Positions 17,567 to 25,635 of a DNA stretch of 27,267 nucleotides are shown here, piece by piece. A program made the position numbers and the translations under genes. The DNA is from JACQNR01 sp049515175. GTDB taxonomy: Bacteria; Acidobacteriota; Terriglobia; UBA7540. The stretch is from the NCBI GenBank assembly GCA_049515175.1, contig JBEKUI010000022.1:1-27267 (forward strand), written 5' to 3'. Each line of letters opens with the position of its first letter. Within the stretch, counting starts at the first letter, position 1. The notes beneath the pieces were generated by a model. That model searched no databases and was not told the DNA's origin. It saw nothing but the letters and a program-made list of their open reading frames with translations.

Positions 17567-18883
17567 ATGGCTTACGGCAGACCGCTTGACATGTCGACTG
17601 CCTACCTGCAATGCATCGAAGAGACCTGCGGCCGCGTGCAGGACCCGCAGCGGGATTCGCACTTCTGCGCCTATTGCGGTGGGCTGCTCGATGTGCGTTA
17701 CGATTTCGCGGGGTTCGATCCCGAGAAGATGCGCACGACCTGGCACCAGCGGCGATTGAGCGGCGAGCCCATCGACCGCAGCGGTGTGTGGCGATTTCGC
17801 GAACTGATTCCTTTCACCGAGCCGGGCCATCGCATCATCTCGCTCTCTGAAGGTTCGACGCCGCTCGTCGGTACGCGCCGCACCGGCTGGTGGGCCGGCC
17901 CCGTGCATTTGACCGTCAAGCACCAGGGGAACAATCCCACGGGCTCGTTCAAGGACCTCGGCATGACGGCCTGCATCACGCGCGCCGAATCGCGCGGGGT
18001 GCGCATGGTGGGTTGCGCCTCGACCGGAAACACTTCCGCCTCGATGGCTGCGTACGCGGCGCGCGCCGGCATGAAGGCATTGCTCTTTGTCCCGTACCGG
18101 CAGATTTCCGCCGCCAAGCTCGCCCAGGCCATCGATTTCGGCGCCCTGGTCGTTGAAGTCGGAGACACGTTTGATGAAGCTTTCAAACTGCTGCGCGAGA
18201 TTGCCCCCGAGATCGACCTCTACCTGGTGAACTCGCTCAACCCCTTCCGCATCGAGGGTCAGAAGACCATCGTCGCGGAGATGCTCGAGCAGCGCGCCTG
18301 GCGCCCGCCGGATTACATCGTTGTGCCGGGAGGGAATCTTGGAAACTCTTCCGCCATCGGCAAGGGTCTGCGCGAGTTGAAGGAGCTGGGCCTGATCGAA
18401 AAGGTTCCCAAGGTGGTGGTGGTGCAGGCGGAGGGCGCGAGTCCTTTCTATCAAATGATGGCAACGGGGGCCGAGGAACTGACGCCGTTCGAGAAACCCA
18501 ACACGCAGGCCACGGCCATCCGCATCGGACACCCTGCCAACTGGAAGAAAGCCCGGCGAGTGATCGAGTGGACAGGCGGATTTGTCGAGTCGGTGACAGA
18601 TGAAGAGATTCTTGAAGCCAAGGCGGTGCTTGCCGAGGATGGGGTGGCCTGCGAGCCCGCTTCCGCCTCGACGGTCGCCGGCGTGCGCAAGCTGGTGCGC
18701 GCGGGCAAGATTCCCTGGCACGCCGACATCGTCTGTGTCCTCACCGGCAATCAGCTCAAGGATACGGAATACATCATGCGCCACCGGGCGGAATCCCAGG
18801 ACACGCAGCAGCGCCTGCGCGTCGAGCCGGATTTGGACGCACTGCGACGGGCCCTCGAAACTGCACTCGGCGTGCCTGCGTAG
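17567..18883 (+). CDS. thrC: Threonine synthase
   Basis: 438 residues. A PLP enzyme converting O-phosphohomoserine to threonine. The PLP lysine is Lys129 in NNPTGSFKDLGM. Other marks are CASTGNTSASMAAYAARAG and the phosphate loop VPGGNLGNSSAIGKG. The N-terminus has a zinc-ribbon-like CxxxxC..CxxC set (Cys16, 21, 34, 37), as in many plant-like/archaeal-type threonine synthases. The frame extends to a TTG at 17564; ATG at 17567 is chosen, and ATG at 17591 (MSTAYLQC) is also possible. It sits between lysC and ppc, so the cluster serves the threonine branch. Confidence 0.94.
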   Translation: MAYGRPLDMSTAYLQCIEETCGRVQDPQRDSHFCAYCGGLLDVRYDFAGFDPEKMRTTWHQRRLSGEPIDRSGVWRFRELIPFTEPGHRIISLSEGSTPLVGTRRTGWWAGPVHLTVKHQGNNPTGSFKDLGMTACITRAESRGVRMVGCASTGNTSASMAAYAARAGMKALLFVPYRQISAAKLAQAIDFGALVVEVGDTFDEAFKLLREIAPEIDLYLVNSLNPFRIEGQKTIVAEMLEQRAWRPPDYIVVPGGNLGNSSAIGKGLRELKELGLIEKVPKVVVVQAEGASPFYQMMATGAEELTPFEKPNTQATAIRIGHPANWKKARRVIEWTGGFVESVTDEEILEAKAVLAEDGVACEPASASTVAGVRKLVRAGKIPWHADIVCVLTGNQLKDTEYIMRHRAESQDTQQRLRVEPDLDALRRALETALGVPA

Positions 18884-18927
18884 CGACGCGCTTCAGCTTG
18901 GCGCGCAGCCCTTGAACTCCAACCCTG

Positions 18928-21621
18928 ATGGACGAGACCCTGCGACATGAAGTTCGGCTGCTGACGACCCGCCTGGGGGTGATCGTGCGGGAGCAGTGCG
19001 GGCCGAAGACCTTCGAGGCGATCGAAAACCTGCGGCAGCTCTCCAAGCAAATCCGCCAGAACGTTGATCCCAAACTGCTGGAGGCGAAGACGCGGGAAGT
19101 GAACCGCCTGCCGCTCAGCCGGGCTGCGGAAGTCGCGCACGCTTTCAGCCTTTTCTTTCACCTGGTAAATCTCTGCGAGGAGCGCCAGCGGGTGCGCCGC
19201 CTGCAGGCTCACGACCGGCAGGACATTGGAGCGCCGATGTCGCTGCGGCACACCTTGGGCGAATTCCGCCGTCATCGTGTACCGCTCAAAGCCATCCAGC
19301 AACTGCTCGACTCCATGCGCATCGCGCCCGTCCTGACGGCGCATCCCACGGAAGCGAAGCGCCGCAGCGTGTTCAACCATGTGCTGCGGATCGGCCGCAC
19401 GCTCGACGCGCTGGGCGGCGACTACGGGCCGGGAGTCGAAAAAGCCCTCGACCCCTGGATCGAAGCCCTGTGGCTTACCGATGAGGTCCGTGAGCGTCAC
19501 GTCACGCCGCGTCTCGAAATCGAAAGCGCGCTGGTCTTCTTGGAGCGGACCATTTACGACCTGGCGGGGATTTTCTGGGACCGTTTCCGCGACGAGCTCC
19601 AGCGGTTCGATCCCAGGCTCGCGCCGCCCGCGCCCTTCCTGCGGTTTGGCTCCTGGGTGGGCGCAGACCGCGATGGCAATCCCAGCGTGACGCCGGAAAC
19701 CAGCTTGGAAGCGGCAGAGCGGCTGCGCAAGAGCATTCTGGAATACTATCGCCAGGTCTGTGACCGCCTCCTGGGGATCGTTTCCTTCCCGTCCAAAGAG
19801 AAAACGCTGGCCCAGCGCTTGCAGAAGGAACTGGAGCGCGACATGCGCCGGTTCCCCGCCACGCGGGCGTTCCTCGAGGTAGATCAGCCGCACGAACTCT
19901 ATCGCCGCAAACTGCGCGTCATTATTTGGCGGCTGGAGAGCACGGCCGGAAAGGCTGAGGGAGCTTACTCATCGCCCGAGGAGTTCGGGCGCGATCTGGC
20001 ATTCGTGGAAGAGATTCTCTCCGCCCATCCCAGCCCGCGCGTGGCGCGCCTGGGGCCCGGCCGCCTGCGCGTAGCTTCCCAGGTTTTTGGATTCCATGGC
20101 GCGAGTCTCGATTTCCGGCAGCACTCCTCGGTGACTCGCGCCGCGGCGGAGGAACTGCTGCGCACCGCGGGATGGAAACCTGAAACGACGGAAGAACGAG
20201 TTCAGACTGTGCAACGCCTGCTGAGCCGCCCGCCGGTGCACACCCCGCTCTCGGTATCAACGCAGCGGGCGCTCGCTGAATTTCGGGCGCTGAAAGAGAT
20301 TCAGTCGCGCTATGGCGAGGTGGCCGCGCCGCGCTACATCCTGAGCATGACCGGGAGCGCCGCCGATATCTGGGACGTGCTTCTGCTCGGACGCCAGGCG
20401 GGACTGGTCGAGCCGGGCCGCGGGGGTGAACTGAAGTCCTCCTTCGATGTCGTCCCCCTTTTCGAAACCCTCAATGACCTGGAGGCCTGCCCCGAGATCA
20501 TGGAGCAGTTGTACAGTGATCCTCTCTATCGCCGGGCCTTGCGTTCGCGCGGGAATTTCCAGGAAGTCATGCTGGGCTACTCGGACTCGGTCAAGGACGG
20601 TGGATACCTCGCCGCCAACTGGGCGCTCTTTCGCGCGCAGAAACGGCTCTCGGCAGTGGCGGATAAGCACGGCATTCGACTGGGACTTTTCCACGGTAAG
20701 GGTGGCACCATCGATCGCGGCGGAGGACAGTCGCATCGCAGCATTCAGGCCCAGCCGCACGCCGCACCCGGCGGACGCCTGCGCATTACCGAGCAGGGTG
20801 AAGTCATCGCGCTCAAGTACGCGAATCTCGAGATTGCGGAACGCAATATCGAGCAACTTGTGACGGCCGTGCTCGACGGTCACATGTTGCACAAACGGCG
20901 TGTCTCCCAAGATCAGGTGGCGGAATGGGAAGGCTATCTCGCCGAGATGTCGGCAAGCAGCCGGTCGTTCTATCGTCAGCTTGTCTACGAGACGCCAGAA
21001 TTCCTCTCGTACTTCTGGCAGGCAACACCCATCGACTTGATTGAGAGGCTGCGCCTGGGATCGCGTCCCAGCCGGCGTTTTTCCTCCGATGACTTACGCG
21101 ACCTGCGGGCTATTCCCTGGGTGTTTGCCTGGACGCAATCGCGCCACTTCCTGCCCTCGTGGTACGGCCTTGGACACGCGGTGGAGAAGTTTGCGGCGGA
21201 CCATGCGCCTCACGGGCAGAACCTGCTTCGCCAAATGCATCAGGGCTGGCCGTTCTTCCGGGTGATTATCGACAACGCGGAGATGTCGCTCGCCAAAACC
21301 GATCTCTACATTGCCGGACGCTACGCCCAGCTAGTTCGTCCCTCCAGCCTGCGCGACACGATTTACCGGAAGATCGAAGAGGAGTTTCGGCGCACGGTAC
21401 GCGGCGTGCTCGACGCCTGCGGCGCGGCCCACTTGCTCGAGCGCCAGCCCGTGCTGGCCGAATCGATCCGCCTCCGCAATCCCTACGTCGATCCGCTCAA
21501 CTTCCTTCAGATCCGCTATCTCGCGGAGTGGCGCCGCAACCCTCGCGCCTCCGACGACTTACTCCATCTGCTGCAACTCACCGTCGGGGGCATCGCCTTT
21601 GGGATGAAAAGTACGGGATAG
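18928..21621 (+). CDS. ppc: Phosphoenolpyruvate carboxylase
   Basis: 897 residues, near the bacterial norm. It carboxylates PEP to oxaloacetate, the precursor of aspartate. Catalytic His139 lies in VLTAHPTEAKRR, matching E. coli His138. GSWVGADRDGNPSV and EVMLGYSDSVKDGGYL are conserved. The glycine-rich loop reads FHGKGGTIDRGGG: Lys591 replaces the Arg equivalent to E. coli Arg581, and Asp596 replaces Gly586, while the essential Arg597 (Arg587) stays. In the aspartate-inhibitor site, the Lys (AKTDLY) and Arg (RLRNPYVDPLN) are kept, but the C-terminus is KSTG, not the usual xNTG, so the inhibitor-binding Asn is Ser. This may change feedback by aspartate. Confidence 0.96.
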   Translation: MDETLRHEVRLLTTRLGVIVREQCGPKTFEAIENLRQLSKQIRQNVDPKLLEAKTREVNRLPLSRAAEVAHAFSLFFHLVNLCEERQRVRRLQAHDRQDIGAPMSLRHTLGEFRRHRVPLKAIQQLLDSMRIAPVLTAHPTEAKRRSVFNHVLRIGRTLDALGGDYGPGVEKALDPWIEALWLTDEVRERHVTPRLEIESALVFLERTIYDLAGIFWDRFRDELQRFDPRLAPPAPFLRFGSWVGADRDGNPSVTPETSLEAAERLRKSILEYYRQVCDRLLGIVSFPSKEKTLAQRLQKELERDMRRFPATRAFLEVDQPHELYRRKLRVIIWRLESTAGKAEGAYSSPEEFGRDLAFVEEILSAHPSPRVARLGPGRLRVASQVFGFHGASLDFRQHSSVTRAAAEELLRTAGWKPETTEERVQTVQRLLSRPPVHTPLSVSTQRALAEFRALKEIQSRYGEVAAPRYILSMTGSAADIWDVLLLGRQAGLVEPGRGGELKSSFDVVPLFETLNDLEACPEIMEQLYSDPLYRRALRSRGNFQEVMLGYSDSVKDGGYLAANWALFRAQKRLSAVADKHGIRLGLFHGKGGTIDRGGGQSHRSIQAQPHAAPGGRLRITEQGEVIALKYANLEIAERNIEQLVTAVLDGHMLHKRRVSQDQVAEWEGYLAEMSASSRSFYRQLVYETPEFLSYFWQATPIDLIERLRLGSRPSRRFSSDDLRDLRAIPWVFAWTQSRHFLPSWYGLGHAVEKFAADHAPHGQNLLRQMHQGWPFFRVIIDNAEMSLAKTDLYIAGRYAQLVRPSSLRDTIYRKIEEEFRRTVRGVLDACGAAHLLERQPVLAESIRLRNPYVDPLNFLQIRYLAEWRRNPRASDDLLHLLQLTVGGIAFGMKSTG

Positions 21622-21679
21622 GAATTGCAGCTTAGGAAGGGCACACATGCCATGACCACTTTATGATTATTTGACTGAG

Positions 21680-21739
21680 ATGATAGAGCAGCTGCAGGAG
21701 GACACACGAGCGCGAAGCACGGGAACAGAAGGAATATGA
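21680..21739 (+). other. Displaced 5' part of the DUF4145-like gene (frame +2)
   Basis: ATG at 21680 opens MIEQLQEDTRA and meets TGA at 21737-21739. The frame one base later runs from 21687 and reads EREAREQKEYERYIDYLLGQ, joining the downstream gene but lacking any start codon. Spliced near 21705-21720, the two give a smooth charged helix. A one-base shift or indel is the simplest reading. Confidence 0.5.
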
Positions 21740-21806
21740 GCGATATATTGATTATCTGCTGGGGCAACTGGAAGGATTCAGCGATGCCGAAGCAGCACGT
21801 CATACG

Positions 21807-22277
21807 GTGCTCTTGCGGGAGCACGGAGGCCCGATTGTCGACGGCATGTTTGCCGATGCGTTTCTCCGCGAAATGTTCAGGAGGATTCCAGAATTGGTCG
21901 CAAGGGCAAGACAAATCTCTCCGCTCGCACCCCATGAAATTCCGTCTGACGCCACCCAAGTTTACTTAAGAGAGGCCACTCGATGCTACTTGTTCGGATT
22001 CTGGGACGCTTCTATGGCCTTGTCCCGAGCTGCATTGGACGAGGGCCTTTGGACCGTTGCCAGGGATAAGCTAAAACGTAAGCCAGAATCGTTGCGTGAA
22101 CTCTTGAAGGCCTGCATTTGGCTGGGCATATTAGATAAGCCGATTGCGGATTTGGCGGACAAAGTCGTGTTGGCGGGTAACCGCGTACTCCATATCCAGC
22201 CAACAAACCGGGAAGAAGCATGGGATGCCCTTTGCGCCGTATGTGGAGTTTTGCTGCACTTGTTCAGTCGCGGGTGA
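21807..22277 (+). CDS. DUF4145-like protein, probably 5'-frameshifted
   Basis: The visible open part is 156 residues from a GTG at 21807. The C-terminal two thirds (YLFGFWDASMALSRAALDEG, LLKACIWLGILDKPIADLAD, LAGNRVLHIQ..EEAWDALCAV) have the helical pattern of DUF4145-type proteins, often found as accessory parts near restriction or defence genes. That match is by eye only. Upstream coding sequence in the same frame reaches 21687 without any ATG, GTG or TTG; the likely true start is in another frame (see 21680-21739). No good binding site precedes 21807. Two 60-base stretches here each count 29 G+C, against 37 in the end of ppc, which hints at transfer. Confidence 0.6.
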   Translation: MLLREHGGPIVDGMFADAFLREMFRRIPELVARARQISPLAPHEIPSDATQVYLREATRCYLFGFWDASMALSRAALDEGLWTVARDKLKRKPESLRELLKACIWLGILDKPIADLADKVVLAGNRVLHIQPTNREEAWDALCAVCGVLLHLFSRG

Positions 22278-22331
22278 GGCAAACGCGCCTTTCCATTGGG
22301 TATGCCCGCTATTGTGTGATCCTCGCCTGAC

Positions 22332-22520
22332 ATGGGCAAGAACAAGCAGTTGCGGAAGCGAATTGCGGGTCAGCTTCGAGTTATTGCCATGCACGAGAAG
22401 AAGATCGAATCCGAGCTTCGTAAGCAGGCGCCCGATTTGGGGTATGTCAGAAAGTGGAAGCGGGAAATTGACACGGCGCGGAACAACATGAGAAAGTTGG
22501 AAGAGCAATTGGAGAATTAG
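22332..22520 (+). CDS. Small charged helical protein, unknown function
   Basis: 62 residues, rich in Lys, Arg and Glu, and almost surely one or two long helices (KQLRKRIAGQLRVIAMHEKK, TARNNMRKLEEQLEN). No signal peptide, cysteine motif or known domain. The low-G+C sequence resembles that of the gene before it. No clear binding site precedes the ATG. The stop is 2 bp before the next small gene's ATG, so the two look like an operon. The high net positive charge would allow nucleic-acid contact, but nothing shows it. Confidence 0.65.
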   Translation: MGKNKQLRKRIAGQLRVIAMHEKKIESELRKQAPDLGYVRKWKREIDTARNNMRKLEEQLEN

Positions 22521-22522
22521 TC

Positions 22523-22768
22523 ATGCCTAAATCAAAAGCTTCGGTCGTTCCCGACACGCACGTCCTCAAGCGGCTCATGGAAGAGTATCTTGATATGCTG
22601 CGCGAGACCGAAAAGATCGTGAAAAGAGCCCTGGTGCTTGACCCCGAGAAGGAAGAATACTGGGATCACCTCAGCGAGCACGCCGCCGAAATCTCGATGC
22701 TGGAGATCCGTTCGAAGACGATCGTCGAAGAAATCGACGACCTCATTGACCAGCTTCCCGAGGATTAG
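22523..22768 (+). CDS. Small acidic helical protein, unknown function
   Basis: 81 residues, mainly helix and acidic towards the C-terminus (EEIDDLIDQLPED). The ATG is 2 bp after the previous stop, and its GGAG (22511-22514) lies inside the preceding gene, so translation is probably coupled. Opposite charge to the basic 62-residue partner suggests the two may bind each other; this is inference. No toxin, antitoxin or DNA-binding motif is recognised. Confidence 0.65.
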   Translation: MPKSKASVVPDTHVLKRLMEEYLDMLRETEKIVKRALVLDPEKEEYWDHLSEHAAEISMLEIRSKTIVEEIDDLIDQLPED

Positions 22769-22922
22769 GACGCGGGAGCACCCCCCGCATCACCGTGGAA
22801 CTCGTGTATTTTGGGTATCGCCGCGAGCGGGAGCCCATCTCTCCTTTCCGCTTCTCACGGGTACACTTCAACCCCACAGGGGGGATACGATGTACCAAGG
22901 CAGTCCCACGCCTGGCCGCAGC

Positions 22923-22951
22923 TTGACTTAGTTTGGGGCTCGGGTTAACCT
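22923..22951 (+). promoter_or_regulatory. Possible promoter of the rpmH cluster
   Basis: TTGACT (22923-22928), a 17-bp spacer and TAACCT (22946-22951), 45 bp before the rpmH start. The -10 match is weak. The surrounding 228-bp gap (22769-22996) contains no gene and no clear DnaA box. Confidence 0.4.
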
Positions 22952-22996
22952 AACAATTTGACCCTTTGATGAATTTCTACACAGGGAGCAAGTTTC

Positions 22997-23131
22997 TTGA
23001 AGCGAACCTATCAGCCTAATCGACGGCGTCGCGCCAAGACGCACGGTTTCCGCGTCCGCATGAGGACCCCCGGAGGGCGGCGGGTCTTGAAGAGCCGTCG
23101 CCGGAAGGGCCGTACCCGCCTGAGCGCATGA
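22997..23131 (+). CDS. rpmH: 50S ribosomal protein L34
   Basis: 44 residues beginning KRTYQPNRRRRAKTHGFRVR and ending RRRKGRTRLSA, an unmistakable L34, highly basic and of normal length. The start codon is TTG (22997-22999), with GGGAG at 22984-22988 ahead of it; no ATG or GTG fits the conserved N-terminus. The TGA stop (23129-23131) overlaps the rnpA ATG by four bases, coupling the two. rpmH-rnpA is a near-universal bacterial gene pair. Confidence 0.96.
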   Translation: MKRTYQPNRRRRAKTHGFRVRMRTPGGRRVLKSRRRKGRTRLSA

Positions 23132-23514
23132 GTGTCTCCACGACCCGGCGGAATTTCCCCAAAAGAGCACGTCTGTTGAAGCGGGGGGAGTTTCGGCGGG
23201 TGTATGATGAGGGGCAGCGCCGGAGCGGACCACTCTGTGCGGTTTTCTACCGCCCGAATGGGCTGGGGGAGACACGGCTTGGAATTACGGTGCCGGTGCG
23301 CGTGGGTAATGCCATCGTCCGTAACCGCGTCAAGCGTCGGCTGCGCGAGGCGTTTCGGCTCCAGCGCCCCCTGCTCGCACCCGGTTGGGACATTGTTCTG
23401 AACCCCCGCGAGCGGGTGGCGCAAGTGCCATTTCAGGCGCTAGAGAAAGAGTTGGTGCGCCTGTTTCCGAGCCAGCCCCCGCAAACTGGATCCAAGGAAT
23501 CACAACCGCGATGA
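23128..23514 (+). CDS. rnpA: Ribonuclease P protein component
   Basis: 128 residues. It binds the RNase P RNA and helps cut 5' leaders off pre-tRNAs. The signature RNRVKRRLREAF is present at about 70-82, with the preceding LGITVPVRVGNAIV strand and the N-terminal LLKRGEFRRVYDEG. The tail from about 110 (SQPPQTGSKESQPR) is probably disordered. It overlaps rpmH by ATGA at its start and yidD by ATGA at its end, so the three should be co-translated. Confidence 0.95.
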   Translation: MSVSTTRRNFPKRARLLKRGEFRRVYDEGQRRSGPLCAVFYRPNGLGETRLGITVPVRVGNAIVRNRVKRRLREAFRLQRPLLAPGWDIVLNPRERVAQVPFQALEKELVRLFPSQPPQTGSKESQPR

Positions 23515-23747
23515 AATTTGCCGCGCTGGCGCTTATTCGGGCTTACAGGTTTTGCGTTTCCCCGCTCCTGCCGCCCGCCTGCCGCTTCCACCCCACCTGC
23601 TCCGAATATGCTTTCGAGGCGATCGAGAAGCGGGGATTGTGGCGGGGAATGGGCCTGGCGCTGCGGCGTCTCGCACGGTGCCATCCATGGGGCGGCTATG
23701 GATTCGACCCGGTCCCTGAAGGACAGGGATTAGGCGTTAGGGACTAA
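23511..23747 (+). CDS. yidD: Membrane protein insertion efficiency factor YidD
   Basis: 78 residues. The conserved core is complete: SPLLPPACRFHPTCSEYAFE and RLARCHPWGGYGFDPVP. YidD is a small peripheral membrane protein that aids insertion by YidC. The ATG at 23511 overlaps the rnpA stop; a longer frame to 23385 lies inside rnpA and is not used. The last residues (GQGLGVRD) are encoded by a 7-bp repeat that runs over the stop codon, so the original protein may have ended differently. Confidence 0.94.
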   Translation: MKFAALALIRAYRFCVSPLLPPACRFHPTCSEYAFEAIEKRGLWRGMGLALRRLARCHPWGGYGFDPVPEGQGLGVRD

Positions 23748-23877
23748 GGGAAAATTGCCAACTTGCGCCGTTGCTTGCCTGACAACGTAAGTGCATAGAT
23801 GGCTGGGACTTGGTATTCGAGGCGTGATGATCATGCTCTGCCATTCCGCCCAATCTCTGACGACTAATTCCTAATGC
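23726..23877. repeat. Inverted 7-bp arrays bracketing the yidD-yidC gap
   Basis: Left arm AGGGATTAGGCGTTAG (23726-23741 region; units GGGATTA, GGCGTTA, GGGACTA). Right arm CTAATTCCTAATGCCT (23862-23877). The arms are imperfect inverted copies, about 13 of 16 matching. The 120 bp between them holds no gene. It could be a small inserted element or an mRNA stem separating yidD from yidC. Confidence 0.55.
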
Positions 23878-23889
23878 CTGCTTTTCAAC

Positions 23890-25629
23890 ATGGAAGACAG
23901 CAATAAGAAGGTTCTCCTCGCATTCGCGCTTTCCTTTGCCGTGCTGATGTTGTGGCGCTTTGTGTTTCCGCCACCCGTCGAGCCGCCAGCGAAGAACCCC
24001 GCGCCCGTTCAGGCTCCTGCCGCTCCCAAACCAGCTGCTCCACCTGCATCCACGGCGCCGGCTACCACTTCCGCGCCCACCGTGGCAGTGGTCCTCCCAG
24101 TTCAGCAAGGAAGTAAGGCCGAGGAAATTGTGGTTGAGAGCGACGTCGCCCGCGTCACCTTCTCCACTGAGGGCGCTGTCGTCAAGAGCTGGATTTTGAA
24201 AAAGTTTGTCGATGAAAAGGGGCAACCACTCGATATTGTGAACGATTCGGCGTGCAGCACCCTGGGATTCCCCATGAGTCTCGGGCTGCCTGACCAGGAG
24301 CTTGCCAAGAAGCTCAATGCAGGGATCTACCTGGCGACGCCTGCCGGCGCGACGCTTGCCGTCCCCGCCAAATTGGAGTTCGTCTTCAGTGATGGCAAGA
24401 TTCAGGTGCGAAAATCTCTCACCTTCTCAGCCGGCCATGACGTCCTTGCAGAAGTAAGTGCGTTCGATGGCCAGCGACATCTGCCTGTGGAGGTGGCCTG
24501 GCCGGGCGGGTTCGGCGACCATTCTCTCCCCCCCGAACGTGCGATGTTTGCGGACCACGCCGTCTACCAAGCGGCGGGGATCGACAAACCGCGAGTGGAG
24601 TCCCTGACGCCCTCCTTCTTGGGCCGCTTCTTTTCGTCCGAGCCGACCCCTGCGAACGGGAGAATCGACATTCCTGGTCCTCTCTCGCTAGCGGGGTTGG
24701 AGGACCGCTACTTCGCCAGCATCTTCTTCCCCGGGTCGGCTGACCAGGCATTCCGCATTGGGCGCCTGCCCTGGACGCCACCGGACTGGAAGGGAAAAGA
24801 GTCGGAGCGGCCGAAGCCGCTCGTGGCTTGGTTGCGGAGCGATGCATCGAAACCGCTCGCTTTCCGGTTGTTTGTCGGCCCCAAAGACCTGGATGTGCTG
24901 CGAGCGGTGAATCCGCCCCTCGACCATCTCGTCGACTACGGCTGGTTCAGCTTTGTGGCGCGGCCGCTTTTCTTCGGCATGCGTTACCTTCATGACCATT
25001 GGACGCACAACTTCGGCTGGTCGATCGTCGTGCTGACCATTCTCATCAATCTGGCCCTCTTCCCCATCAAGCTAAAACAGATTCGTTCCGCGCAGGAGAT
25101 GCAGCGCATCTCGCCGCTGGTGAAATCCATCCAGGATAAGTACAAGGGTTACAAGATAAACGACCCGCGCAAACAGAAGATGAATCAGGAGATGATGAAG
25201 CTTTACCAAGAGCACCACATCAATCCCTTGAGCGGCTGCCTCCCAATGCTCATCCAGTTGCCGTTCCTGTATGGGTTCTACAAGGTGCTGGACCTTTCTA
25301 TTGAGTTGCGCCACGCGCCTTGGGTTTGGTGGATCAGGGACCTTTCGGCCCGCGATCCCTATTACATCCTGCCGGTAGTGATGACGGTGACGATGTTCTT
25401 TATGCAGAAGATAACGCCCGTGGCGACAGCCGATCCGGCGCAGCAACGCATGTTCATGCTGATGCCGCTTTTCATGGGCTTCATGTTCCTGAAATTTGCC
25501 AGCGGCCTGGTGCTCTATTGGCTGACGGGAAACGTCATCGGCATTGGGCAGCAACTCCTCATCAACCGCCTCATTCCCAAACCGGCGCCCTTAACCGCTC
25601 CCCGCAGGGGGGTTGCGAAAGAGGAGTGA
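23890..25629 (+). CDS. yidC: Membrane protein insertase YidC
   Basis: 579 residues of the Gram-negative form. An N-terminal membrane helix (LLAFALSFAVLMLWRFVF) is followed by a Pro/Ala linker (about 32-75), a large periplasmic beta domain (about 80-350), and the conserved insertase domain from about 375: WSIVVLTILINLALFPIKLK, the QIRSAQEMQRISP coiled segment, GCLPMLIQLPFLYGFYKVL and the last helices SGLVLYWLTGNVIGIGQQ. The groove Arg (QIR) is kept. It inserts proteins with or without SecYEG. No clear binding site precedes the ATG. Confidence 0.96.
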   Translation: MEDSNKKVLLAFALSFAVLMLWRFVFPPPVEPPAKNPAPVQAPAAPKPAAPPASTAPATTSAPTVAVVLPVQQGSKAEEIVVESDVARVTFSTEGAVVKSWILKKFVDEKGQPLDIVNDSACSTLGFPMSLGLPDQELAKKLNAGIYLATPAGATLAVPAKLEFVFSDGKIQVRKSLTFSAGHDVLAEVSAFDGQRHLPVEVAWPGGFGDHSLPPERAMFADHAVYQAAGIDKPRVESLTPSFLGRFFSSEPTPANGRIDIPGPLSLAGLEDRYFASIFFPGSADQAFRIGRLPWTPPDWKGKESERPKPLVAWLRSDASKPLAFRLFVGPKDLDVLRAVNPPLDHLVDYGWFSFVARPLFFGMRYLHDHWTHNFGWSIVVLTILINLALFPIKLKQIRSAQEMQRISPLVKSIQDKYKGYKINDPRKQKMNQEMMKLYQEHHINPLSGCLPMLIQLPFLYGFYKVLDLSIELRHAPWVWWIRDLSARDPYYILPVVMTVTMFFMQKITPVATADPAQQRMFMLMPLFMGFMFLKFASGLVLYWLTGNVIGIGQQLLINRLIPKPAPLTAPRRGVAKEE

Positions 25630-25635
25630 TTCCTT

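Noticed and set aside
17516..18784. 422-residue minus-strand ORF
   Set aside because: Antisense to thrC, with His/Arg/Gly-rich shadow-type composition.
18751..19893. 380-residue minus-strand ORF
   Set aside because: Antisense to ppc, with no recognisable domain.
22332..22768. Toxin-antitoxin pair
   Set aside because: The layout fits, but neither protein shows a toxin fold or a DNA-binding antitoxin motif.
22769..22996. Replication origin
   Set aside because: No DnaA box cluster or AT-rich unwinding region; the only near match (TTCTACACA) has two mismatches and is single.
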